Positions 32,002 through 45,759 of a DNA stretch of 64,000 nucleotides are shown one piece after another. Under the pieces are notes generated by a model. That model had not been told where the DNA came from. It made no database searches and was given only the letters and a program-made list of their open reading frames with translations. The DNA comes from Megachile rotundata (lineage: Eukaryota > Arthropoda > Insecta > Hymenoptera > Megachilidae). Positions within the stretch are counted from its first letter, which is position 1, and each line of letters opens with the position of its first letter. The stretch spans positions 7,254,001 to 7,318,000 of the forward strand of contig NC_134997.1 in the NCBI RefSeq assembly GCF_050947335.1. The letters run 5' to 3'. The position numbers and the translations under genes are program-made.

Positions 32002-32715
32002 CAGGCTCAGTCAAAAGTGGTTCTTAAAATTCAACCACGCAAGTTTCATTCTTTTATGGTTGCAAACGTGATTCCAATTTATTTTTTGATTTAAGGTCTT
32101 CATTTTTAACCCTCTAAAAATTACCTTGACCTAACCTACTCACTTCGTAGTTGCACTATTATTTAATTGTTAAGATTGTTCTGTTATTTGAGGACTTTTA
32201 TCACTGTGTGTCTGTCTTACTTTTCATATCAATTTTTTAGGCAGGAGTTCAAGTACATTGTTACTAAAATTTATGGATGTAATGTGATTAATAATGTAGA
32301 TTAATACAGTAACATGATTTAATAGTACTCAAAATTTCAACTCAATTGAAACTCAATAACAAGATAAAATTCGACAGAAACTGAAATAAACAATTTTAAT
32401 TAATTATACATTTATAAAATTGTATTGCAGTAGTAAAAAATTTTAAATTAACTCCACTATAGCGATGACAAAAATTAATACAACCCTTTAAAAATTTAAT
32501 ATAACCCTTTAAAAGCAAAAATGAAAAGCTTTGATATCTCATATGTACATAAAATATGTATGTGCATATGTATGTATATTTACATATAAATGATTTATTT
32601 TTAAAATATTTTTTTAAACAAAGTTGTTAAATAAAGTGTACCTGTTTCGTGAAAAATTGCAAGAAACTTGCAATGTCATTGAATAGTTCAAAAAACCTCG
32701 ATGAGACTGAGCCTG
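32002..32715. mobile_element. Non-autonomous mariner-like element 1 (714 bp)
   Basis: Terminal inverted repeats CAGGCTCAGTC at the left and GACTGAGCCTG at the right, each flanked by TA. The interior is AT-rich with no transposase frame. TA duplication and CAGG-starting TIRs are typical of Tc1/mariner-derived MITEs. Confidence 0.65.
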
Positions 32716-33179
32716 TATATAATAGTAAACGACACCATGAAAAATCAAGTACTTGAACATTTTAAATCGAGCACCCTACGCATCGTTGACGAATTAAAGA
32801 CGTTCCGCTTAAAAATTCGATTGAAAATAACCAGATTATAAGTAGGCGACATTTTAACCGGTAGAATTTCGTTCGAGGAACTTCATCAGCTAGGAACCTA
32901 TCTTCGATAACGCCACCAACGCGTATATAACCGCGTTCCCATGAGAACAATACGTCACCTTAATAGCTAAACTGTATACCGTTTGGAACTGTCACTGGGA
33001 AAATGCATCGTCACTAAATGTTTATGGGAACAGAACGTTTGTCTACCGTGTACGATAAACTCTCGTTATATTGCAATTTTTTGTGTAGATCTCACGATAG
33101 TGATATTTCTGTTTATTGTTTATGATGGAATTTTAAACTTAATGTGGGAAAAGTATTTAGTTGTTTGGGTGCATGTACC

Positions 33180-34050
33180 ATGCGTTATATTGCTATAAAG
33201 TGAAATATTATGCGTTACATTGTCATGCGATGAAATATTACGCGTTATATGGCTGAATGATGGAATATCACATGTTATATTACCACAAGGTGGAATACCA
33301 CGTGTTATATTGCCGAATAATGGAACATCACACGTTATAATACCATAAGGTGTAATACCATGTGTTATATTGCCAAATAATGGAATACCACACGTTATAT
33401 TACCACAAAGTGAAATACCACGCGTTATATTGCCAAATGATGGAATACCACACGTTATATTACCACAAAGTGAAATACCACGCGTTATATTGCCAAATGA
33501 TGGAATACCACACGTTATATTACCACAAAGTGAAATACCACGTGTTATATTGCCAAATGATGGAATACCACACGTTATATTACCACAAAGTGAAATACCA
33601 CGCGTTATATTGCCAAATATTGGAATACCACACGTTATATTACCACCAAGTGAAATACCACGCGTTATATTGCCAAACGATGGAACATCACACGTTATAT
33701 TACCACCAAGTGAAATACCACGCGTTATATTGCCAAATATTGGAATACCACACGTTATATTACCACCAAGTGAAATAGCACACGTTATATTGCCAAACGA
33801 TGGAACATCACACGTTATATTACCACCAAGTGAAATACCACGCGTTATATTGCCAAATTATGGAATACCACACGTTATACTACCACTCGGTGGAATACTA
33901 TGCGTTATATTACCGCAAGGTGGAACACTACGCGTTACATTGCCAAATGGTGGAAGACCATGTGTTATATCACCACGTGATGGAATCCTCGCGTTGTGTT
34001 GCCATGGGGTGCAATATAACGTGTTGTATTGCCACAAGTGAGGTACCATG
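33180..34050 (+). repeat. 60-bp higher-order repeat of two 30-mers
   Basis: CGCGTTATATTGCCAAATGA and CACGTTATATTACCACAAAG head two related 30-bp half-units, followed by TGGAATACCA or TGAAATACCA. Together they form a 60-bp unit repeated about 14 times. As 60 is divisible by 3, two plus frames stay open for up to 223 codons. Substitutions show no codon-position pattern I can see, so I treat it as non-coding satellite. Uniform spacing and absence of unique spacers rule out a CRISPR. Confidence 0.93.
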
Positions 34051-34059
34051 CGTTATTAC

Positions 34060-37000
34060 ACATAAATATTTTCAACTCGATGTATCAATTCGAAGAGTCT
34101 TTCATTGTTACGTCAGTGGCAATATAACGAGAGTCTACTGTAATAATATTTAACTGGCTCTTGAATAGTACAATTACTAAATGATTAATGTTATAGTGTA
34201 AGTTAAATCCTTCGACCTCACACACCTTCTTCTTCAAGAATGTTAAATATGTTATCAAATTTTAACAAAAATACTAAATAACAATTTGTAATAAGAGATT
34301 TAAATCTCGACGATATTTAATTCAACTCGTGCAGTTACAAAATGGCTGCTACTCTGCATTAGAGTTACTTCAACATTACAGTTAACAATTTTGTTTTATT
34401 ATTATTAACAATGATAATAATTAAGAAGAGAATTAAAATAACAGACGTAAACTAATAATAACTTATTTCAAATTGCTATAATGATAAAAAAGAATTCATT
34501 ATCGACTCCATCTTTTTTAATAGCAAGCCATATTTTGGCGGGAAAATTCAACACTTCATTTACTAACCTCATCAGGTGTTTAATTAAACAAATGTTTCGA
34601 AGCATATTTTTCAAGTTATGATAAATATTTTTAAAATAATTCTGAATATAAAACAATATAAACTATGATACTTTTTAAAATTTTTTCAAATGACCTTGAA
34701 TATGAAACATATGTGCACTCGTTACCCATAAGCAATAGTTCTGCGCAGTGAAGTTACACTTTATCACAATAATCTACAAAATGCTCGATAGACAAGATTA
34801 AAAATAAATAAGAAATATAATAAATTATTAGTCCACACGCCTTTTATCAAATTTAAGAAAACGAAATCGAAATGAGGTCGAAGTGATTTAAGAGAAACTA
34901 ATTTACCTACTTTTGCCCTGAAACGAATCGATCCTAGCGCAAAATGGCGTCCGAAAACGCGTTTAAAACAGCAACGACGCGAGTCTCGAAGGGGATATGA
35001 AACTTCCTAAGCGGCCTACAACTATCGTGTCAAAAAGCGTAAATACCTGACGATAAATGTGTACTTATACCGACAACCACATCCTATTAAACTGTAGCCT
35101 AGCTCACACACGCGTACGTATCGTGTACATGCAAGAAGAACATCGATTTCATTTTTAGTATAATTAAATATATCGGGTGCGTACATCATTTTTAAGGTTA
35201 CAAGGGATTAATGCGACAAGCGTTTCGCGAAGGCGCTGAAGCTTTTTTCTCTCACGTGAAGCGGAGGGGAGACGTCGAAGCAACGAATGTCGAAAGCGGA
35301 TTAACACGTGTTTTATTTACTTTTTTTTCGTTAATTACGGGACCTACCATTACACGAACGATCAGTTTAGATTAAATACACGATTTCAAGATCTCTGCGG
35401 TTAAATTTTTCCATTACCGTTTCGCTACTCGTCTTTTCTCGCCTCTCTATTACTCTACGCCTAGCTGAGAATACAAGGAGAATCAGGATCCTATTGCGTT
35501 CACCTACTAACTCGAACCGTATATGAATTTCTCGCCGAACGAATACGTAAATAACCCGGAATGGTTTTTGGACAAACGGCACAGCTTCTTTTCATCGAAC
35601 GAAAAGGCTCGTTCATCGTCTTCGTCTCAAGGGGACAAGAAAGAGAAGCTGCGGTAAGGAGCGGGAAGAAAGGAAACCACGTGACGCCTGAAACCGATTA
35701 TCCGACAACTTGGTTGTACCATAGGAAAATGGAGAAGTGTATTTATCGAGGAGAAGCACTATATTTAGATGTCTTCTAATTAGTTTCGCTTACACGTCTA
35801 CGTAAGGAGAAACGGCGGCCGGCCATGCTCTATCCCGGTGATTGGGCAATCCGGGTGCCCGCCGAGCGTCCAGGGGCTCCTGCGTGCCCCAAACCGTACC
35901 GAATCCCTAATCGAACAAGTATACCGTCAGAGAGCGGCGCACGCGAGCGCCAGGCCCTCCGAGCAGCCGGTTGCCCATCACCGCTTTACCATACACTACG
36001 AGAAGCTTCACTAAGCATATAAACTTGGATACACTGATAATACGTAATTTCTTTAATCGACTGGTAAAAGTTTCACGTCGCTACTTAGCTAAGATTCGTG
36101 TACTACAATGTACCGCCATTTCCGTAACCGCTAAACTCGAAAAATACTATTAGTCTTCGATAGCTTAGTTCGAGGAAATCGTATTAATTATCGTAAATAT
36201 TTTGTTTAACATCGAGAAACCTACGAGTGTTCGAACCATAGTGTTCATCGTGTGTTTTTTCTTTTTCTCATTTAATCTCTTCGCCTACGATGTCTGCGTC
36301 GTTTTCACTCAACGACTTCGTCGATCCTACGGGCATTCGTGTTAATCACGCTATCACTCCTTCTACGATCGGCATTGTGCTGCTGTCTAAAGAAAAAATC
36401 CACTGTTCTCTTAGCCGGGAACGTGTGTACACGTCTATAGTGTTCGGGGGCAGGGAAAAAGGAACTCTCTCGAAGAATCACGCTAGATACAGTCTATATA
36501 TACAGATACGTTTTCTCTATGCACGTCAAGATAATATTATAATATTTCATGCGTGTATTAACGGAGTCTCGGTGTACACGCACGTGTTAGTGTATAAATA
36601 CGTGCGCGGATAGTTTAGGTGCAATTCTATAATGTGTGAATCCAATCGTTTTTTTTTTAGTATCGTGTTTTCATACTTTGTGTCCGTACAGAGAGGCAAC
36701 ACCTTGGCTCTGCAGAGAAACGCGATTCTTGTTCGTTGTCGTCGCTTTTTTTTAGCGGAGGTCTTTTTCTTTCGTGGAGAGGAAGTTTCTCTTTCTTTGT
36801 TTCTTTGTCCTTCGTTTCGGAACTGTTACTTTTTTTTTCGTTTATCATTTTTCGGAATCTTCTGTATTAGCGCGATATCGTTGGCTGTAGTGTAGTGCAA
36901 ATGCGACCAAGGATGCTTGTCCGTTGCTTCTAGGGTAAATATGTACTATACACGGTCCACTTACGAGTTATTGTAAAATAAAAGTCAAAAATATATATCG
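34060..37000 (+). other. Unique CpG-richer block, possible plus-strand UTR
   Basis: 35220-36950 is unique, U-rich on the plus strand, with a GC-rich patch at 35815-35990. It ends near an AATAAA at 36977-36982. This looks like the 3' part of a plus-strand transcript, but no coding exon with a recognisable motif is present. 34060-35200 is AT-rich with nothing assignable. Confidence 0.3.
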
Positions 37001-37319
37001 TTATGTATATTCGTGTATACGGGGACCGGAGGTGATCGTGATGGTTTCTTAAACATAAGTTGATCGAAAATTGGGCAATGGACTCTTTGGAAAATCAAGT
37101 TTATTGTATTCGAACATTTGCCGAGCTTTATGGCAAATGGAAAATTAATCATTTGGGATTTAATTATAGGGTGTTATGGACGTTATTATTATAGGTTAGG
37201 ATCGATAGTATTATAGGATCAGCAGTATTATAGGTTAGGGTGAACAATATCGTAGGTGGGATTAAAAGTTGCATCATAGGTTATGATAATTATAGATTTT
37301 ACTAAGACTGGGTTGTGGA

Positions 37320-37690
37320 ATGTGGAACTTAGGGACTTTTGAATTCGAGAATGTTGGAATTTAACACCTTTAAATTTAGGGTACATAGAGTTTGAGGATT
37401 GTAGAATTTGGGAATACTAGAACTTATAAGGCAATTTGGGAAAATTATTTATATTAGGAGGAAATTTGGGGAAATTAGAATTTGTGGAGCTTGAAATTTG
37501 GGCAAATTAAAAATTTGGGGTAATTAGAATTTGTAGAACTAGAAATTTGGGCAAATTAAAAATTTGGGGTAATTAGAATTTGTGGAGCTAGAAATTTGGG
37601 GAAACTAGAATTTGCAGAGCTTGGAAGGTAAAACTAGAATTTGAAAACCTTAAAGTTTGTGGACCTTGAAATTTGTCAAACTTAGAACTT
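37320..37690 (+). repeat. ~55-bp tandem repeat with TTAGAATTTGT
   Basis: Three to four diverged copies of GGGGTAATTAGAATTTGTRG plus AGCTWGAAATTTGGGCAAATTAAA. Confidence 0.75.
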
Positions 37691-37699
37691 GAGGACCTT

Positions 37700-40600
37700 A
37701 TTATATCTCGTATTGTATCATATCTAGCAAAGTTTATAATACTAACTTTGTAATTATATCTCATGTTGTATATCTTATAAAATTTACATATATTTACTTC
37801 TATATTCAGAAAACTAGGACGCTAGTGCGTGAAACAAACATGGCGGTTACTCTTAATTAAATGACCAAAAATCAAAAGCATTTATACAACAAAATATTAT
37901 ATACTATCGTAAAAAACAATTAAATTATTATACACTGTCATTAAAACCCGTTATACTTCTTCAAGTATCAGACAAGTAAAATTACAAGTTTGTTTGCATG
38001 TGACTTCCGCCATTTTGAGTACTGTAATTCGCGCGCTCACCGCTAGGCGTACGTCGCAATTAAATAAACCATTCTCCGTCTAAATTTGTGTATGGCATCT
38101 AAACTGATTTTCCAAGAAAGAATCCCATTACACATTCCCGTTCAATTATTGCACGAGTTTGACCCCGATCACAACCGGGCCTGTACATGCATACGTGTGT
38201 ATACATACATGTATAAACGTATATATGTACATATACATAGAGTGTGACCAGCGATCGAAAACCAAAAATCCAGAACAACTTCCACAAAATTTGATCATAA
38301 TTGTAAAATTGCCCAAACGTTTATTAATTCGATAATGCAGAAGTCTTCAATTTTAGTCTAAAAATTGCAAGTTTCAGAAAGTTGTTCTTTAATTTCGATT
38401 TTCTCGCTTTCCACTCTACGCACATAACATATGTATTCCGTTCTGTGTACTATATACCATCTACTGACGAGAAGCGTGTACGAGCGAGCTTGATTTTTAG
38501 ATCTTCTTTTTTTTTAAACATAGATTATACGAAGAAAGCCCGCCGTGCACTTTCTCAGTTAACCTAACCTCGATAGGTTCAGGTTAGGTGTTCACTGGGT
38601 CGAACAGAATTCCCTGGACTTCCGGCGCGTGATCTCCTGTTTTTTTTTTTCGTTATTTCACTGTATATTCTTGTCGATTAGCGGACAAGCTTGTCCCTGG
38701 CGTGGACGGTCTATAGTGTATTAATTAGATATATATTTCTATATATTTCTATATAATATATATATAATATATACTGTATATATATTCGCGCATCGTTTTT
38801 TGTTCCGCGTACTTAAATTCCCATTTTCTTCTCTTCTTTTAGTTACTATATGTCTATCTATTTTACGATTCTATGGACTGCTCTCATTTCACTCTTGCGT
38901 TCAATTGTTTCGTGGCCGGTGAACGATTCACGACCGAGAAATAGCAACTATAGTGTCGGGATCAGAGTTGGTGTTTCAATTTGTTCGAAAGGTCTTTACG
39001 TTTTGCATGAATCATTCGAACATTTCGCGTGGAAGCGGCTCCCTGCAGAACGGAACGGTGCTCTCCCTGGATCTCTTTTTGGATCTCCATCTTTTTTTAT
39101 TCTTTTCATTTCTTTTTTATTTTCTTCGTTTGTTCCTGGGGAACGAGTACTTGCAAGCTCTCTGTTTTTTCGTTTTAGTTTCTAGACTTGTTCTTTCGTA
39201 GAGTGAAAGATGCGCGTTTGAAGAAGCTACAAGTATACGATAGCAGGTATTTGCGGGCGGACGAAAGTAAAATGGTTTGCACGGAAACGCGGGAAATTTA
39301 AACTGTTTTAAAACATTTTTAGAATTACATGAGAATTTTTTTGTTGATCTTCTTACATAATTGTATAAAATAACGTAAAATATATAAAATTTCAATTTTT
39401 ATGGGATTAATGAATTTTTATGGTAATTTATTATAAGGTTAAATTAATTCAAGTGTTAACTTGCAGATCATTGTAATTTTTTGCTTATACAATGATTTGA
39501 AACTTTGATTCAAATTTTACATCAAAGTGAAGTTATTTGTAATTATTTGCTGATTGATTTTAAACTACTTACTTAAGAATTGAATTTTTTTAGGAAAAAT
39601 AAAAAATTTGTGAAGTTGACTCGATTCAGACGAATGTCTACAATTTTTAAAATAATATTTTTTGAATTGTAATGATTGTTAATAAATAGTTTATAAGTAC
39701 TGAATATTGATAAATAAATTATTTGAAAATTTTTTATAAGATGTTTATGTAGAAAATAATCAAGTTTGATAAGCTTTATATTATTAATTATTATAAACAA
39801 AAATTGACCGAATTTAAATAGTAAATTTCTTTGTGTAAATTATTATAAATCATATACTATAATTTTTGTAACAAATATATAAATCAAATGCAATATTTTG
39901 AACATGAAATTTTAGCTTACAGAGTATTTAAAAAATTGTTGAATAATTTAAAAATAAATTGATAGTTAATTATGAATTATAAAAAATCTTTAAACCAATG
40001 TATTAACAAAAAATTAATTTAAAATTATTTATAATTCAAAAACTTAATAACTATAAATACCAGTAAATCAATAGAAAATTCATATTTACAAGAATTCAAT
40101 AATTATAACAAATTTTTTTTTGTTAAGATATATAAAAAAATTCTAAGCAAACAATTTAGACTTCCATAAAAAATAATTAATCTCAGTAGAGAGATAAAAA
40201 TTAATATTTCTTACAAAAGAATGAAACTTCGATATAATCGAAAAGTTAACCTCAAAAATACATACTGAAATTTTTAAGTCCAAAAAAGATGACTGATTGT
40301 CAATATAAGTGATTGTATTATTTAAAAAAAAGTTCATTTAGATTAATATTCCTAGAAAAATTTGAATGATAGGTTTGATATCGCGTTATTCGTGCGAACA
40401 ATCATAATTCGTCCGCCATACGAAGCACAGCATATTCTTTCATGTAAAGCGACAGCATGGTACAAATCATCCTACGAATCCATCGATACCGGACAATACT
40501 TGGAGGAAATCGTTTATCTGTAATATTCGATTTTCATTTCAAAAAGGATTGCACTGCTTCTAACACGGCGACAGAGCGAGCTAATATCTTTTAGCTTGCT

Positions 40601-42300
40601 TTACAAACAACTTTTTGCTTTATTTTAACCACTTTGCGATCATTTAATGCAGCAATTAAACCCTTGACTCAAGTTGGGAAGCTTCACTTCATTTTCTTCT
40701 TTGTCTCTTTCTTGTATCATTTACTTTTATTTCTTATTTTTATTTCGTTCTTTTATCACGGTAGTTCCTTGACATTAAAACGATTTTACGGTTGACATTG
40801 GTTCCTCTTCATCTTTTATAGTAGCCCTCGTTTTTACTATCATTAATCAGTCCTAATTGCTTCGTAGTTTCGCTAGAAAACGTTCAGTATCGAAGGGAAA
40901 GACTAATTCTGCAAATATTCGTTGATGAGTCTCTAACCTTATGGAAATTCTTGTCCCTTCTGGCTTCGAAGAGAGACGGTTATTAGTTAAAAAAGAATGG
41001 AAACGAGAGATTGAACATTGGCAGCAATTGGAAGGAATTTTTCATTTCGTGAAGTTTTCTGAAGAAATGATGCACGTAGCGAGGTACAAAACTTTCTGCC
41101 CTTATCTCAAACATCTAATTCAATCAAAAACGTGGATACCTAATTTTCAATTTATATTTCGCAAAAACAATCTCCTCAAAATTAATAAATTCCTTGATAA
41201 AAAATAATTAGTACAAATGTAGATAAATTCAGAAATGAGTAGCGAGTGTCCGAAAGTCAAAAATATATTTTGTTGTACGTTTCACTTATTGCAAATTTTG
41301 ACCTCACTACGTAAGTTCGTGAAATTAGTCGAAAATCTAACCTTAGTCACGAAGTGTCTCGTCTTACTTGCTTCAACCACTTAAATGGACATTAATTATT
41401 CTATATAGTAAAATAAAATGTACATACTTTTGATTTTTATCTAAATTCTATATATGTACATTTATCTGATTTTGTTCTTCTTCGTCTCTTGCCTCAACGA
41501 AATTACGATCATATATATATATATATGTATATCGAAGAAGTGAAATTTTGGAATTTAACGGAAATTTATGTACAATGTATCCAAGTACGATTCTAAACAA
41601 ATAAACAATTAAGGCATTCTTGAAACCTGAACGCTCACGACGTCCATTAAATTTAACCTCACTTATCTGAAAACTCGATAACTGATCGCTAATCAGGTTT
41701 TGAAATAACTTCGGTTAAATTTCGTCAGTGACCGTTCAAGTTTGGTGAATCTAAGAATAAAAAAGGAAGAAACGAAAAGCGTTAATGGTTGCTATAAACC
41801 TATCGTTACTTCGTTAACGTATTCGTAAATCTTTCCCTTCCAATATCAACGAGAGCAAACAGAAACGGAAGAAAAGTATATACAGTAGCGGACAAATTGT
41901 TTCCTCCCTATTGTTTCAATTAATTTAGTACCATTTTGAAAAACTCAACGTGTTCTCTGTTTCGTCTTCCTGCTCGTTCGAAAACCTTTGTCACTCGCGT
42001 TTCTGTTCTCTACTGAAAAATATATATTTAAATATATTCTAAATACATATGTCCAGTATTGCATGTACAGGATGCCCAAAATAAAATGTACACTGTGAAA
42101 ATGCCGTCCGCAAATTCCCTTGTGGTTAGAGGAATCGATTATTACTATTATTGTTTAGTTTCTGGTTTTCGTGTTACAAACGATTGAAATTTTTAGGACG
42201 CCGTTTTGTGGTGGCACGAACACAGTGTGGAACATGAAGATGCAAGGAACATAGAGTTATGAGAAAAGAGTTACAAGAAGAGAGATATAAGAGTGGAGTT
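37700..42300. other. Unique AT-rich and T-rich sequence, no recognised gene
   Basis: 38400-39250 and 40380-41900 are less AT-biased and may be UTR or regulatory sequence. The plus frame at 40941-41207 (88 codons) has no family I recognise. 39300-40350 is extremely AT-rich. Confidence 0.4.
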
Positions 42301-42309
42301 GTAAGAATA

Positions 42310-43300
42310 TAGGGACACTAGAATAAGAGACATAAGGATTTTGGGACTTTGGGACCTGGGGATCTAGGGATTTTCGAATCCAAGAATTTTGGGATCTGGG
42401 GATTTTCAGATCTAAGGCATTAGGAATTTTAAGATCTAGGGATTTAGGGATTTTGGGATCTGGGAATTTAGGAATTTTGGGATCTACGGATTTTGGGATC
42501 TAGGAATTTTGGGATCTAGGGATTTTGGGATTTTGGGATTTGGGGATTTTGGGATTTTGGGATATGGGGATTTTGGGATATGGGGATTTTGGGATATGGG
42601 GATTTTGGGATATGGGGATTTTGGGATATGGGGATTTTGGGATCTGGGGATTTAGGAATTTTGGGATCTAGTGATTTTGGGATCTTAGGATTTGGGGATT
42701 TTGAGATCTGGGGATTTTGGGATCTGGGGATTTTGGGATCTGGGGATTTTGAGATCTAAGGCATTAGGAATTTTAAGATCTAGGGATTTAGGGATTTTGG
42801 GATCTGGGAATTTAGGAATTTTGGGATCTACGGATTTTGGGATCTAGGAATTTTGGGATCTAGGGATTTTGGGATTTTGGGATTTGGGGATTTTGGGATT
42901 TGGGGATTTTGGGATATGGGGATTTTGGGATATGGGGATTTTGGGATATGGGGATTTTGGGATATGGGGATTTTGGGATATGGGGATTTTGGGATCTAGT
43001 GATTTTGGGATCTTAGGATTTGGGGATTTTGAGATCTGGGGATTTTGGGATCTGGGAATTTTGGGATTTTGGGGTCTAGGAATTTTGGGATTTTGGGATC
43101 TGGGAATTTAGGGATTTTGGGATCTACGGATTTTGGGATTTTGGGATCTGGGCATTTGTGAATCTAGGGATCTAGGGATTTTGGGATCTGCGGATTTTAG
43201 GATCTAGGGATTTTTGAATCTGGGGATTTTGGAATTTACAGATTCAGAAATCTAGGGATTATGAATCTAGAAATTTTGGAATTTAGAAACACAGTGACCT
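42310..43300 (+). repeat. 16-bp (8+8) G-run minisatellite
   Basis: GGGATTTTGGGATATG and GGGATTTTGGGATCTR repeated about 50 times. A block at about 42400-42640 is duplicated at about 42750-42990 with the same variant order. GGG every 8 nt on the plus strand. Confidence 0.93.
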
Positions 43301-44725
43301 AGAAATATATGAACAGTGAAATACAGGAATGTAGAAATACAAGAATCCAGAAAAATAAGTATCTAGAATTACAGGAATCTAACTATACAGGAATCTAGAA
43401 ATAGAGATCCAGAAATATGGTAACAGAAATAAGAGTCTCTAAGAATACAACTATCTAGGAATATAGAGATCTATAAATACAAAACTCTAGAAATAGAGAA
43501 AAGCAATAGTATAAAAGTCTAAAATAAACCTAGATATAGAATAGCGTTATCTAGAATTGTAGGGATTTATGTCAGATATAAATGTAAAAGAGAATGACTA
43601 TACTAAGTTCATAAAAAACGTGATTTCAAATCGTTTGTGTCACGAAAACGAAGATTCACAGTGCAAAATAATAAATGTCCGAGAATTTGTAATTTTCACG
43701 ATGTGCATCCTCTTTTGATAGAACCTGTACACATTAATTCTCCTCTCCACTTCGCTCATATTGTATATATTTTGTCGGTAAGAGTGTATATGTACGTGTA
43801 ACGTGGCCTTTGATTGTTAAATGCCGTACAGGAACATTTAATCGTTTCATATTTTTTGTTCATTTTCGTTTTTCACTTGTTACTATCCCGTAGCTAAATA
43901 TTCGTAAACCTATTATACGCTTACTTCGTGATTAGAGTAACTCGTTACGCCTACTCGATTTTTTTTTTCGTTTTATCTCAAATGATTCGATCCTAACCTC
44001 TAAATCGATCGAACATTGTTCAAACAAACAACGAGGGAAATGAAAGCGCGCGCGAAGAATCCTGAAAAGCGGAACACAACGAGTTATCGAACATAATATG
44101 GTTTGCTTCGAAGAAAATGGACGATTTTCGTTTGAGCGTCGGAAACGGATTAATGAAATGGAGATTGAACATTTTTATTCATCGAGAGTTGATAGATAAT
44201 TCTGTGAAGGAAATATGAAAGGAACGAAGATAGACAAGTAGAAAGTATTTGAACTGCCATTTTGTGACTCAATTATTGGCGGGAAAATCAAAGTTTCGAA
44301 ACTTCTTATAGAAGTATTGCACGAGATAATTTCTATATACACGATTGCTTCTATTTTCGTACTTTTGTTTAAATTTTATTAAATTGTTAGAAAATGAACA
44401 GAAACAAGTGATTAAAAAAATAGTCATAAAAGAGTAAAGTGTTAACAATCGTGTAAATTAAACAGAAATGAAATTTTGTAAGTTTATGACGTGCGTCTGC
44501 AAAGTTGGCAGCTGGATATAAATCCTACTGATTCGCATGCCAACTTGCCAGAAGCGAACACTATGAAGGTTATTAATAAATTAAGATGGATCCTTCGCGC
44601 GACACTAGGAGAAGAAAAATCCAAATGCAAAATTCCCTAACAACGTACGAACTTATTCCCTATTGAAACGTTGGAAAAATAAGAATCGAAGAGCTTCATA
44701 TCGGAGTTCCTTTCGCGAATTAATA

Positions 44726-45217
44726 CAGGGTGTATCAAAAGTTGCAACATTCTTATTCTGAAGAATATTAAATTTTTCTGATTAAGAAAATTAATTTAAC
44801 ATTTAGTGTATGGAGTTTATTTTTCAAAATAATGTAATGGGTTCATCAAGGACCCACTGAAAATTCAGTGAAATAATTTTCTGTTTTTTTTTTTTTTTTT
44901 TCAGTAACATATAGATATATAATTCTGTATTAAAATTTGCAATATTTACTTTTATATAAATAATAAATTCTCCACTCCATACTCTAAAGGTTAATATATT
45001 ACTAGGCCAATAGGGGAACAGAATTTTCCTAAAACTTATAGTGCACAAAATCATTTATAATATAATATACGTAACATACTATATACACTTGCATATATTT
45101 AAAAATTCTCTTCAAATTAGAATAAAATACAGTGTTCAGTTTAATAAGTAATGGTAATTATTTTTTCTTTTTAAATTTAAAAAAATTAAGAATGAACATT
45201 TTTTGTGATACACCCTG
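44726..45217. mobile_element. Non-autonomous mariner-like element 2 (492 bp)
   Basis: CAGGGTGTATCA at the left and TGATACACCCTG at the right form a perfect 12-bp TIR, flanked by TA on both sides. The interior has no transposase, only a poly-T tract and AT-rich sequence. Confidence 0.75.
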
Positions 45218-45759
45218 TAGAAAAACAATAGTCCTGTAACCAGTTACGGTTTTCTATTAGTCGTCTCTCTATCATTCCTCGTCCTTACCTCGTCCTTCGT
45301 ACGTTTTGGAAAATCCTATCACTTTAATTAAATATAATTTCTTTGCCGTGTAATGTGTATGTATATATACATTTATCGTACGTATATGTATACATACAAT
45401 TGTCGTAACGTTAATGATTAAACTTTAGGCGTTTACTCGCCTAGAGGTGTACAGATTTTCGGCGTTCAAAGGAAAACATAGAATAAAAAAGAAGGTAAGA
45501 AAAGTGTGAAAGTTTAGAGTCGCCGGAAATCTCGTATGTAAGGCTTTCTTCCTTTCACGGAAGGTTCTTGCGTATGTGTATGAAATTCGTACAGGGCTAT
45601 TCAAAAAGAATATCTTTGTCGATCGAATAGCTGAGAATGTAGAAAATTATACCAAATTACTGGTAATTTGTCTTTTGAGTGCTCGTTTGTTCGTTTAATT
45701 CGGTGGGATTCGCTTTGACGTGATTTTAATTCGAGTTTTCCGCCATATTTTTTTATCGA

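Noticed and set aside
33362..34153. Regular direct repeats resembling a CRISPR array or a repeat protein
   Set aside because: There are no unique spacers, the half-units are homologous to each other, and the context is eukaryotic; two frames are open at once.
40941..41207. 88-codon plus ORF starting MEILVPSGF
   Set aside because: Reasonable composition, but no recognisable domain and no flanking exon signals; not enough to call a gene.
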